From an uncultured Acidobacteriia bacterium (GTDB lineage Bacteria; Acidobacteriota; Terriglobia; Bryobacterales; Bryobacteraceae), in contig CAIRSA010000495.1 in NCBI GenBank assembly GCA_903881085.1, positions 1 through 64,000 on the forward strand: a stretch of 64,000 nucleotides of DNA, written 5' to 3'. The notes beneath the pieces were generated by a model. The model ran no database searches, had not been told where the DNA came from, and saw only the letters and a list, made by a program, of their open reading frames with translations. This document shows, piece after piece, positions 1 through 7,947 of the stretch (positions within the stretch are counted from its first letter, which is position 1; each line of letters begins with the position of its first letter). The translations under genes and the position numbers were made by a program.

Positions 1-202
1 AGACGCCGGAAACATGTAGGCAGTCCCCAGTTTGCGCAGTCTCGCCACCCATCCGAATTTGCCGTCGACTGCTCTATTTAGTGGCTTGAAACGAATTTAC
101 AGCCTGGAATTCAGGGCACAAATGGGCTGATAGGTACAAGGGTTCCAAAACTTCGCACAGGACCACACGGCGATTAGTATGGGCAGGGTGCGTGGTCAGG
201 AT
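1..202. other. Left edge, no gene recognised
   Basis: About 200 bases lie before the end of feoB. The three plus-strand frames close within the first 90 bases and no protein family could be recognised in them. A minus-strand start codon near base 15 could open a gene leaving the window, but nothing supports this. Confidence 0.4.
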
Positions 203-2101
203 CTATACGTTATTGACAATGAGGGCGCAGATGTAGGCAAAGCCGGTCATGTAGGCGAACTGAATGGCGGGCCATTTCCAGCCGCCGGTTTCGCGGCGAA
301 CAACGGCTACGGTGGAAAAGCACTGCATGGCGAAGGCGAAGAAGATCAACAAGGCGAACGCACCGCGCGGAGTCAGGTCCTGCCGAAGCGCTTCCTGAAG
401 ACCAACGTGGGTGGATTTGGCGCCCTCAATTCCATAGATGGTGCCCAGCGTTCCTACGATTACTTCGCGTGCGGCAAGCGAGGTGATCAGGCCGATGCCG
501 ATCTTCCAATTGAAGCCGAGAGGCTTGATTACGGGCTCAATGGTGTGGCCGATCATGCCGGCGATGCTGTTTTCGATGGCTGGAGGCTTGCCGTTATCGA
601 GCGGGAGATTCGCCAGCACCCATAATATGACTGCCACGCCGAGAATGACCGTACCGGCACGGCGCAGAAAGACGCGCGCACGATCAAAAAGTCGAATACC
701 GAGTGAACGCAAGGTGGGCATGCGGTAGGGCGGCATCTCCAAAATGAAGGACGTGGTTGCGCTCTTCAGGATTGACGATTTGAGCAGCCTGGCGGTGAGG
801 ATGGCGGCGAGAAAGCCAATGGCATATAGGCCGAGCATGGCCGCGGCGCGCTGACCGAGGACGGGGCCTAGAAAATTCCGATCGGGAATAAAGGCCGCAA
901 TGATAAGAGTGTAGACAGGCAATCGCGCCGAGCAAGTCATAAAGGGCGCGATCAGGATGGTGGCGATGCGGTCTCGCTTGTTCTCAATGGTGCGCGTGGC
1001 CATGATGGCGGGCACCGCGCAGGCGTAGGCGGATAGGAGTGGGATAAAAGACTTTCCCTGCAATCCTACGCGGGCCATGGTGCGGTCGGCAATCAGCGCG
1101 GCACGGGCCAGATATCCGGAGTCCTCCAGGACGCCGATGAAGAGGAAGAGAATCAAAATCTGCGGCAGGAAGACCAGCACGGAGCCGACTCCGCTCCAGA
1201 TTCCATCGATGAGAAGCGACCGCCACAATCCAGGCGGGATGATTGCCCCAATCGCGGCGCCGGAAGACGTGATTAGCTCCTGCATGCCATCCATCAACGG
1301 TTTCGCTCCGGCAAAGATGGTTTGGAAGATGGCGATGACGGCTACAACGAAGATGGCTGGTCCGGCCACGGGGTGAAGAAAAACCGCGTCAAGCCGGCGC
1401 GTCCACATCGGCGGCGCGGGTGCGGTATAGCCTGCGCTTTGTCCGACGCGGCCCGCCCACTGGCGGCATTTTGGAACGTCATTCAAAACCGGCAATTGCA
1501 GAATCGGCAATTGCACAGCCGGCCGCACCGCGCCGCCGGCAAGGAACGCAAAGACTTTGTCCAACCCCTGGCCTTTAGCTGCACTGATGAGGGCGACCGG
1601 CGCGGAGAGCTGGTGAGAAAGGGCCTGGACATCGAGATTGCCGCCCCGGCTGGTAAGATCGTCGGCCATATTGAGGATGACCAGCGTGGGCAACTTCAGG
1701 CTAAGCACGGGCGCCGCCAGCACCATGTGGCGATTCAGGTTGGTTGAGTCGAGAATCAGGAGAACAGCATCCGGTTTTCCGATGGACGGATTCAGGCCGG
1801 TGAGGACATCGTGCGTGACTCTTTCGTCTTCGGAGCGAGGCGTTAAACTGTATACGCCGGGCAGGTCTACAAGGAATACCTCCTGGTCTCCTGACAGCTT
1901 CACCTTGCCTACGTGATGTTCTACGGTGACACCTGGAAAGTTGGCCACCTTCTGCCGCAGGCCGGTTAAGGCGTTAAACAGGGTGGTTTTACCGGAATTC
2001 GGCGGACCCACGAGGGCGACGACGTGACGCTTAGTTGCAGCTAAGTTGCGAAACTCAGGAGGAAGTACAGCGCCGTCGTGGCAATTTGGAGTCTGGCTCA
2101 T
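203..2101 (-). CDS. feoB: Ferrous iron transporter FeoB
   Basis: Inner-membrane GTPase-coupled Fe(II) importer. The cytosolic G domain shows G1 GPPNSGKTT (about residues 32-40), G3 DLPGVYSL (79), G4 NMAD (144) and G5 SAAKGQGL (173). The membrane part has both gate segments with their conserved cysteines, AYACAVPAIMATR and PFMTCSARLPVY, and the family's C-terminal LAAREVIVGTLGTIYG stretch. At 632 residues it is shorter than E. coli FeoB (773), but the G domain and transport core look complete. Its ATG overlaps the end of feoA by four bases (ATGA), so the two are translationally coupled. No FeoC gene is visible. G1 has GPPN in place of the usual GNPN, a small change. Confidence 0.96.
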   Translation of the reverse strand: MSQTPNCHDGAVLPPEFRNLAATKRHVVALVGPPNSGKTTLFNALTGLRQKVANFPGVTVEHHVGKVKLSGDQEVFLVDLPGVYSLTPRSEDERVTHDVLTGLNPSIGKPDAVLLILDSTNLNRHMVLAAPVLSLKLPTLVILNMADDLTSRGGNLDVQALSHQLSAPVALISAAKGQGLDKVFAFLAGGAVRPAVQLPILQLPVLNDVPKCRQWAGRVGQSAGYTAPAPPMWTRRLDAVFLHPVAGPAIFVVAVIAIFQTIFAGAKPLMDGMQELITSSGAAIGAIIPPGLWRSLLIDGIWSGVGSVLVFLPQILILFLFIGVLEDSGYLARAALIADRTMARVGLQGKSFIPLLSAYACAVPAIMATRTIENKRDRIATILIAPFMTCSARLPVYTLIIAAFIPDRNFLGPVLGQRAAAMLGLYAIGFLAAILTARLLKSSILKSATTSFILEMPPYRMPTLRSLGIRLFDRARVFLRRAGTVILGVAVILWVLANLPLDNGKPPAIENSIAGMIGHTIEPVIKPLGFNWKIGIGLITSLAAREVIVGTLGTIYGIEGAKSTHVGLQEALRQDLTPRGAFALLIFFAFAMQCFSTVAVVRRETGGWKWPAIQFAYMTGFAYICALIVNNV

Positions 2102-2385
2102 GTCCGTACAGTCTTCGGTGAGCGGATCTTCAAATGCTGCGCGGTGGATGCGCGCAAAGCAAACTCGGAACCATCCACCCGGAACACCCTGGGATCACCG
2201 CCAGGGGCGCTGTGGGCAGCAGTTACGCTGGCGCCGGGAAGAAAACCGAGCTCCATCAGACGGTGTCCAACTTCAGCTGGGACCTCGAGCCGTTCGAGGA
2301 TTCCATCTTCGCCCTGAGCCAGGTCGAGGATGGAAAGCTGGGTGGAGCCGTTCCGCCGTTGAGTCTTCTTGAAACTCAGTTGCAT
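2098..2385 (-). CDS. feoA: Ferrous iron transport protein FeoA
   Basis: Small cytosolic SH3-like protein of 95 residues that partners FeoB. The family pattern is visible in the stretch EVGHRLMELGFLPGASV, followed by a short beta-rich end (VFRVDGSEFALRAS). The first 20 residues are basic and polar and look like an extension. It is the first gene of the feoAB operon and overlaps feoB by four bases. Control by Fur would be expected from other bacteria, but I could not point to a convincing Fur box in the 108 bases shared with the divergent glycosyltransferase gene. Confidence 0.92.
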   Translation of the reverse strand: MQLSFKKTQRRNGSTQLSILDLAQGEDGILERLEVPAEVGHRLMELGFLPGASVTAAHSAPGGDPRVFRVDGSEFALRASTAQHLKIRSPKTVRT

Positions 2386-2493
2386 AACAACTTCAGGATA
2401 GGACAGGAAACCGGCGCTGTCAAGGACCCACCGGCGGCATACCGCGATGCCTGTTAAGTCTCTAAAACTGGTACACTTGTTTAAAGCAAAACC

Positions 2494-3420
2494 ATGATCG
2501 AGTACCCGCTCGTATCCATTGTTACTCCGACGTTTAACGCAGCAAGGTTTTTGGAAGAGACAATCCTGAGCGTGCTGGAGCAGGATTATCCGAACCTTGA
2601 ATACATCGTCGTCGACGGGGGTTCAACGGACGAAACCATATCGATCCTGGAGAAGTACAAGTCCAAGTTACAATATCACACCGGACCTGACCGTGGAACC
2701 AGCGATGCGATTCAGCGCGGATTCCAAATGTCCCAGGGCCAGGTGTTTGCTTTTCTGTGCGCGGATGACACGTACATGCCAGGTGCCATTCGACGCGCCG
2801 TCCAATATTTGAATGAGTCCGAGCATGCTGCCGGAGTCTACGGCGACGCCTATTGGATCGATGACAACGGCCGCTTGATCGCCCCTTACCCGACACGCCA
2901 TTTCGATCGCGAGATTCTACGCCAGGAATGTTTCATCTGCCAGCCGGCCAGTTTCCTGCGCCGGTCCGCCCTGGAAAAGATCGGCGGCATGAATACGCAG
3001 TTGCACTTTGCGTTCGATTACGACCTGTGGCTGCGGCTGGCCAAAGACCACGAGTTGATGAAGGTGGACGACTTCCTGGCGAATTCGCGAATGCACAAGG
3101 CGAACAAGACGCTGGGACAGAGACAGTTGATGTTTGCCGAAACCCTCGCCACGGTAAAACGCAATATCGGATATGTGCCCTTCCAATGGATCCACGGATA
3201 CTGTAGCTATCTGGTAGACCAACGCGACCAGTTCTTTGAACCGCTACGGCCATCCATTCTGAAATATTTACTCAGTCTGGTGGTTGGCAGTTACTATAAT
3301 CCAGGCTCGCTGGGAACGTATTGGAAAGAGTGGTCAAAGGTCATGACTTTCGATGGTCTGGTTCGCCGCTGGAACGACAGTTGGGTGGCCCGCGCGCTGG
3401 GGATGCGGGTCCGTGGATGA
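2494..3420 (+). CDS. Family 2 glycosyltransferase
   Basis: Cytosolic or membrane-associated sugar transferase of the GT-A fold, 308 residues. The N-terminus has the GT2 opening PLVSIVTPTFNAARFLEETI, then VVDGGSTDET and the metal-binding CADDTY motif (about residue 88). FDYDLWLRLA near residue 170 fits the acceptor-side region. Donor and acceptor cannot be told from sequence; a role in exopolysaccharide, O-antigen or glycan decoration is likely for the family. The following MFS gene starts inside its last codons, so the two are probably co-transcribed. No other glycan biosynthesis gene is adjacent. Confidence 0.9.
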   Translation: MIEYPLVSIVTPTFNAARFLEETILSVLEQDYPNLEYIVVDGGSTDETISILEKYKSKLQYHTGPDRGTSDAIQRGFQMSQGQVFAFLCADDTYMPGAIRRAVQYLNESEHAAGVYGDAYWIDDNGRLIAPYPTRHFDREILRQECFICQPASFLRRSALEKIGGMNTQLHFAFDYDLWLRLAKDHELMKVDDFLANSRMHKANKTLGQRQLMFAETLATVKRNIGYVPFQWIHGYCSYLVDQRDQFFEPLRPSILKYLLSLVVGSYYNPGSLGTYWKEWSKVMTFDGLVRRWNDSWVARALGMRVRG

Positions 3421-4552
3421 CGGCAGAATCCTCTTTCTGACCCGGTGCACCCGATTATTTGCCTACGGGTCGCTTTCCGTCGTACTTGTCATCTATCTCA
3501 CCGGGCTTGGCTTCAGCGAGTCTCAGACCGGGCTTTTATTCTCACTCACCTTGGCCGGCGATACGGCCATCTCATTGCTTTTGACGACGCGCGCGGACCG
3601 CATGGGCCGCAAACGGATGCTCATCGCCGGGGCGATTCTGATGGCCGTTTCCGGCTTTCTTTTCGCGCTGACGCACAATTTTATGGTCCTGCTGATTACA
3701 GGCACGCTGGGAGTGATCAGCCCGAGCGGTGGTGAAGTGGGGCCATTTCTTCCCATCGAACAGGCCTCGCTGGCACACATTGTTCCACCGAAGGGCCGCA
3801 CGCAGATGTTCGCGCAGTATTCGCTGGCAGGCTCACTAGCCACGGCCGCCGGAGCGTTGTGCGGCGGCATACTAACGCAGGCACTGCCTGGCGGCGCGCG
3901 CAACATCGTGCTGCTCTACGGCTTGCTGGGCGCAGCGCTGGCTTTTCTGTTCAGCCGGCTTTCGGGTTCCATTGAAGTTGGCGCTCCCGTGCAGAGTTCG
4001 ATGTTTGGAATTAGAAAATCAAAGCAGGTGGTGATCAAGCTTTCGGCGCTGTTCGCCCTCGATGCGTTTGGCGGCGGCTTCGTGGTGCAGACCTTTGCCG
4101 CATATTGGTTCCATCTGCGCTGGGGCGTGGAACCCTCTACACTGGGCGCCATCTTTTTCGGCGCGAATCTGCTGGCTGCCGTCTCGGCTCTGTTGGCGGG
4201 GCGGTTGGCGGAACGCTTCGGCTTGATCCGCACCATGGTGTTTTCGCACTTGCCCTCAAACGTCCTGCTGCTGATGCTGCCATTGATGCCAACACTGCCG
4301 CTGGCTGTGCTGGTGCTGTTGTTGCGCTTCAGCATCAGCCAAATGGACGTGCCGGCACGGCAGAGCTACACCATGGCGGTTGTTCCTGCCGAGGAACGCT
4401 CGGCCGTTGCGGGCATTACCGGCGTGGTGCGAACCGCCGGCACTTCTTTGGCGCCAGTGTTCGCCGGTCTGTTGTTCGGACGCGCGGAGTGGATGGATTG
4501 GCCGTTCTACATCGCCGGCGGATTGAAGATCGTGTACGATCTGCTTTTGTAA
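3413..4552 (+). CDS. MFS transporter
   Basis: Major facilitator superfamily permease of about 380 residues with some 12 hydrophobic segments. The loop between helices 2 and 3 carries the MFS signature as DRMGRKR. Substrate unknown. I place the start at GTG 3413, eight bases inside the upstream glycosyltransferase gene; the longer reading from 3353 would add 20 non-hydrophobic residues translated from that gene's frame. The last residues (GGLKIVYDLLL) resemble the end of helix 12, so the gene is probably complete. It converges with the SGNH-like gene 22 bases downstream, with no obvious terminator between them. Confidence 0.88.
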   Translation: MDDGRILFLTRCTRLFAYGSLSVVLVIYLTGLGFSESQTGLLFSLTLAGDTAISLLLTTRADRMGRKRMLIAGAILMAVSGFLFALTHNFMVLLITGTLGVISPSGGEVGPFLPIEQASLAHIVPPKGRTQMFAQYSLAGSLATAAGALCGGILTQALPGGARNIVLLYGLLGAALAFLFSRLSGSIEVGAPVQSSMFGIRKSKQVVIKLSALFALDAFGGGFVVQTFAAYWFHLRWGVEPSTLGAIFFGANLLAAVSALLAGRLAERFGLIRTMVFSHLPSNVLLLMLPLMPTLPLAVLVLLLRFSISQMDVPARQSYTMAVVPAEERSAVAGITGVVRTAGTSLAPVFAGLLFGRAEWMDWPFYIAGGLKIVYDLLL

Positions 4553-4574
4553 CGGGCGTTCATTTCCATGCCGG

Positions 4575-6839
4575 CTACTTCAGAAACCACGAACGCGTAG
4601 CCGCATCGGTCTTGAAGAAATTCAGCATCATCGCGGCGATCTTGGCCGAGCCTTTGTCCGAGGGATGCAGGCCATCTTCGCGCACGTCCTCGCGCAGATA
4701 AACAAAGCCATCTTTGCGGCCTTTCACTCCATCGGTCCAAAGATAGGGGCCCCATTCGATCCACGCCGATTTTACGGCGCCCTTGGCTAAATCGTAGTTC
4801 AGCTCCGGCTTGGCCGCGAGTTGATCGGAGACTACCCACTTCACTGAGAAACCGGTTTCATACGCCCAGGGCTCAGGACTTCCGCCCAGTTCCGTATAGC
4901 CCCCGTAGGTGCGGCTGGAAAGGAACGCGACTTTCACATTGGGGAAGCGGTCGTGCAGGTTGTGGAGCGTGGCGATCAGGTTCTCGTGGAGCTTTTTCGA
5001 TTCCGTAGGGAAAGGCTGGGTGGGGCCAGGGTTTACTTCCTTCAACCAGATGGCTTGCACCTGTTGGCCTGTCACGCTGGCCGCGGCTAGCCGCTGGTCG
5101 ACGATTTTCCAGTAGTTTGAATTTGGATCTGCAATGACGCTGGCGGCCTGGCTACCCACGCAGCCGTTCACTGTTACGAGTTTCGGATTTACGTCGCCGT
5201 CATCAGCCACGCGCTTTTGGAAGGCGGGAAATTCGATGCTTGGATTGGAGAAGCCAATCGAGAGTAGGACGATTTTCCCGTCTGCCGATTTCGCACCGGA
5301 GGCATTCAGCGGCGTGATGGTCTTGGCGATGCTGACGCCCGCGGCAAGATGCGCCGCGGGCGGCGTGTTGACTCCACCAGCATAGAGCCCGCCTTCTTCT
5401 CCCTTGTACTTGCCGGTTCCCAAATCGGTGAGGGGAATGAGGCCGAGGGAGCTTTGCGGCGGATGTTCCTTCATATACTGCTCGCGCCGCTTCTGCATCT
5501 GGGCTGCATTGTTCTGGCCGGGGTTCTGTTGCTGCGATTGTCCGGCGCGCTCTTGAATGAACTTGCGCTCTTCAGGCGTGAGTTGCTGCCCGCTCTGCAC
5601 TTTTTGGCGCAGCACGTTGGGATCGAAGGTTTGCGCTGTTGGAGCGGGTGCAGGCGTCGCGGGCGGCGCAGTTTGCGCGGCGTTGGCGAGGAACCAGGAT
5701 TTGGCAGTCGGCTCGGTTTTCAAGAACTGCATGAGCATGTGCGCCACTTTCTGGCGGCCGGATTCGGAGGGGTGCATGCCATCGTTGCCGAAGTCCTCGC
5801 GTGTCCACTTCAAGCCGTCTTTGCGGCCCTTCACACCATCGGCCCACATGTATGGGCCCCAGGCGATCCATGGAAAGCGCACGGCACCGCGAGCGGGATC
5901 GTAGTTGTATTCAAGATAGCCGGCGATCTGTTCGGCGATCATCCACTTGGGGGCGAAGCCGCTCTCATAGGAATGCGGCTCGGGGTTTTGCGGCACCAGC
6001 GCATTGCCGGCGTAGATGCGGCTGGAGAGATAGGTGATTTTGAGATTGGAAAACCGCTCCTGGGCGACACGCAGCGTCTCTGTCATCAGATTTTGCAAGC
6101 GGCGCACATCGAGCGGAAAGGGCCTGTAGGGCGTGACCACTACATGAAACATCCAGGCGGCCTGCACCTGTTTGCGCGTAACGCCGGCGGCCTTCAGGCG
6201 CTCATCCACCACTTTCCAATAATTGCCGTTGGCATCGGAGGTCTCGAGCGCGGACTGTCCGCCTTGCGCGCCATCGACGAGCACCAGATTGGGGTTCAGC
6301 GACTCGCTGGCGGCCAGCTTCATGAACGCCTGATATTCCATCGTGGTGTTCGACATGCCGATGGACATCAGCACGATTTTGCCTTTGGGGGAAGGATTCC
6401 CATCCGCGTCGAGCGGGACGATCTTTGCGGCCTGGCGCTTGCCTGCTTCGCGATGCGCAGCGGGCATGGTGTTTTCGCCATCGGGATAGAGTCCGCCCTG
6501 CTCGCCCTTATACGACCCTTTGCCAAGGTCGGTGAGCGGCGTCATACCCGTGGAATCCTGCGCCGGATGAAGTTGGGGAAAGATCTTCATCATGAACTGG
6601 CGTTCTTCTGGTTTGATGCGGCCACCGAGGTGCTGCTTCTTTACAAGCTCGTCGTATTGGCGTTTTGCGGCATCGTCGATTTGCGCGCAGGCGGCGGCGA
6701 TCGATAACAGAAGGCAAAGAAGGCGTGGAGCGGAAACGTAAGAAACAATGCGTCGAGACGAGTCTCGACGCGGCAGACACGATTGTCCGCGCCACGGATT
6801 AGACGAGATTTCGTTCATGCTTTCGGTGGTCGCTCGCAT
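4575..6839 (-). CDS. Exported protein with two SGNH-like domains
   Basis: 754 residues made of two homologous halves, about residues 95-385 and 470-754. Each half has a PLTDLGxGxYKGExGGLYxxGxN block, a KIVLMSIGMSN or KIVLLSIGFSN strand where an SGNH enzyme has its GDS block, an NYWKxVDxRL block, an L-SSR strand, and a DGMHPS or DGLHPS block matching the DxxH catalytic motif. The nucleophile position is not the standard GDS, so activity is uncertain. Carbohydrate esterase-like action is an inference. The linker is rich in Gln, Pro and Ala. A hydrophobic stretch near residues 38-53 ending AACAQ looks like a signal peptide, with an unusually long arginine-rich leader that contains a palindrome. 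It directly follows the 152-residue gene with no gap. Confidence 0.72.
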   Translation of the reverse strand: MRATTESMNEISSNPWRGQSCLPRRDSSRRIVSYVSAPRLLCLLLSIAAACAQIDDAAKRQYDELVKKQHLGGRIKPEERQFMMKIFPQLHPAQDSTGMTPLTDLGKGSYKGEQGGLYPDGENTMPAAHREAGKRQAAKIVPLDADGNPSPKGKIVLMSIGMSNTTMEYQAFMKLAASESLNPNLVLVDGAQGGQSALETSDANGNYWKVVDERLKAAGVTRKQVQAAWMFHVVVTPYRPFPLDVRRLQNLMTETLRVAQERFSNLKITYLSSRIYAGNALVPQNPEPHSYESGFAPKWMIAEQIAGYLEYNYDPARGAVRFPWIAWGPYMWADGVKGRKDGLKWTREDFGNDGMHPSESGRQKVAHMLMQFLKTEPTAKSWFLANAAQTAPPATPAPAPTAQTFDPNVLRQKVQSGQQLTPEERKFIQERAGQSQQQNPGQNNAAQMQKRREQYMKEHPPQSSLGLIPLTDLGTGKYKGEEGGLYAGGVNTPPAAHLAAGVSIAKTITPLNASGAKSADGKIVLLSIGFSNPSIEFPAFQKRVADDGDVNPKLVTVNGCVGSQAASVIADPNSNYWKIVDQRLAAASVTGQQVQAIWLKEVNPGPTQPFPTESKKLHENLIATLHNLHDRFPNVKVAFLSSRTYGGYTELGGSPEPWAYETGFSVKWVVSDQLAAKPELNYDLAKGAVKSAWIEWGPYLWTDGVKGRKDGFVYLREDVREDGLHPSDKGSAKIAAMMLNFFKTDAATRSWFLK
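6750..6771. repeat. 22-base palindrome in the 5' end of the SGNH-like gene
   Basis: Ten-base arms GCGTCGAGAC and GTCTCGACGC are separated by two bases, forming a tight hairpin. It lies inside the predicted leader of the double-SGNH gene, in the segment encoding the arginine-rich stretch before the hydrophobic core. It looks like a REP-type palindrome that was captured in the reading frame, or the true start is downstream of it. Confidence 0.6.
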
Positions 6840-7298
6840 TTATGGTAATTCTGCTAATCGAATGGTGTCTTCCAATTCGTAGATTTTGTCTTCCAGATTC
6901 TTGGTGTTCTGTCCGGCGGCGCGGGCAGCCTCCAGCTTTTTCGTGGTCTGATCGAGCTTCTTGCGCATCGCCGTCAAGTGCGGGCTGTCAGGTTTTGCGT
7001 CTGCCTTCGGCGGTGCCGCCTTCTCTGCTTTGGCTGCGGCGGCGGGCGCTTTCGCGGATTTTGCGGGGGCCTTTCCCTTAGCCTTCACGTTCGCTTTGAA
7101 CTTGAAAGAGGTAATCGAGGCGGGCGGCTTCAGCGCCGTGCCGAAGTCCTGCCGGTAGAGGTTCGCGATGTCCACGGCTTCGGCGAGGATTTCGCGGAAC
7201 CTTGTCTCCATCGCGAGTTTCGCTTTCGCGCGCAGGCTCTCGCCCTGTTCTTTCCATTTCTGATATTCAGTAATCACAGTGTCCATGTTGTTCGCCAA
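6840..7298 (-). CDS. Small Lys/Ala-rich coiled-coil protein, unknown function
   Basis: A 152-residue protein I do not recognise. The first 60 residues are charged and helical (ITEYQKWKEQGESLRAKAKL). The centre (about 70-105) is a low-complexity Lys-Ala-Pro linker. The last 45 residues form a likely coiled coil (MRKKLDQTTKKLEAARAAG and NLEDKIYELEDTIRLAELP). No signal peptide or membrane segment is visible, so it is probably cytosolic. Its stop codon directly abuts the start of the double-SGNH gene, suggesting one transcript. A nucleoid-binding or scaffolding role would suit its composition, but this is only inference. Confidence 0.65.
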   Translation of the reverse strand: MANNMDTVITEYQKWKEQGESLRAKAKLAMETRFREILAEAVDIANLYRQDFGTALKPPASITSFKFKANVKAKGKAPAKSAKAPAAAAKAEKAAPPKADAKPDSPHLTAMRKKLDQTTKKLEAARAAGQNTKNLEDKIYELEDTIRLAELP

Positions 7299-7947
7299 TG
7301 CACATTATAGACCCAGGCATGAGTGGTAAGCTGCGGGCTAATGCCACAAAAGCATTGCAAGTAGATCAAAAGACTTCTGTAATCCGGCAGTTTTCTATGA
7401 ATTGGAAAGCCGTGTCCGTGAGGGTGGGGTGATTTTAAAATTAGCCAGGGCAGGCGAATCCTCCTTCGCTACAGCTCCAGCGGCCAAGACGGCGGACAGG
7501 TCGGCCGCGGATTGCCAATCTAATGCCACTCGTCTTTCATTGGGAACGCGCTATACGCTGGCGGATGGGAGTATCCGAAGAATCCAAGTCGCATCCTCAG
7601 TTCCATCTGTGTTTAACCGTGGTTAACTTTTCAGTGCTCGATTCGGGTTGATATTCTCAAGAACATTAACCACGGACAAACACAGATGGACACAGATCAA
7701 CACAACTGGATTCCACACCACGAAAAACGAGTGGCATTGGAGTGCCAATTTGCCCTGCATCGGCTGAACAATGTCACCTGGGATTTAGAGACTCGGCGAT
7801 TGAGACATGTTATTTTAGCGCTTATGGGCGAATCGCCCGCCCCACCCTTGACAACACCACGATGTCGAGATTAGAAAAACTACGTAGCAGGCTGCGAGCT
7901 GCTCTCAAGTCGTGGTGCAATAGGAGTTGTTTGAAGGAGCACCCCAC
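7299..7947. other. 650-base gap filled with nested inverted repeats
   Basis: No convincing gene was found; the short open frames here translate repeat DNA. The gap holds the co-centred inverted repeats annotated at 7421-7849 and, just before the FG-GAP gene, an AAGGAG ribosome site at 7934-7939. Confidence 0.6.
7421..7849. repeat. Nested, co-centred inverted repeats
   Basis: Three pairs of arms share nearly one centre (about 7630-7646). The outer pair is AGGGTGGGG at 7421-7429 and CCCCACCCT at 7840-7848. The middle pair is 7512-7538 with 7722-7749, sharing CCACTCGT and flanking bases with a few mismatches. The inner pair is 24-base arms at 7603-7626 and 7666-7689, with two mismatches. The segments 7430-7460 and 7827-7849 match the two halves of the repeat at 30052-30097. 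This may be a miniature mobile element or a cluster of REP units. Confidence 0.6.

Noticed and set aside
5349..6707. Long plus-strand open frame of 452 codons
   Set aside because: It lies antisense within the double-SGNH gene. The minus-strand product has two matching domain halves, while this frame gives a His/Gly/Arg-rich mix without family features.
7402..7626. Small plus-strand frame of 74 codons in the repeat gap
   Set aside because: It translates the REP-like repeat; a similar peptide (beginning KLVRAGES) arises from the copy at 30052, so the likeness comes from the repeat.
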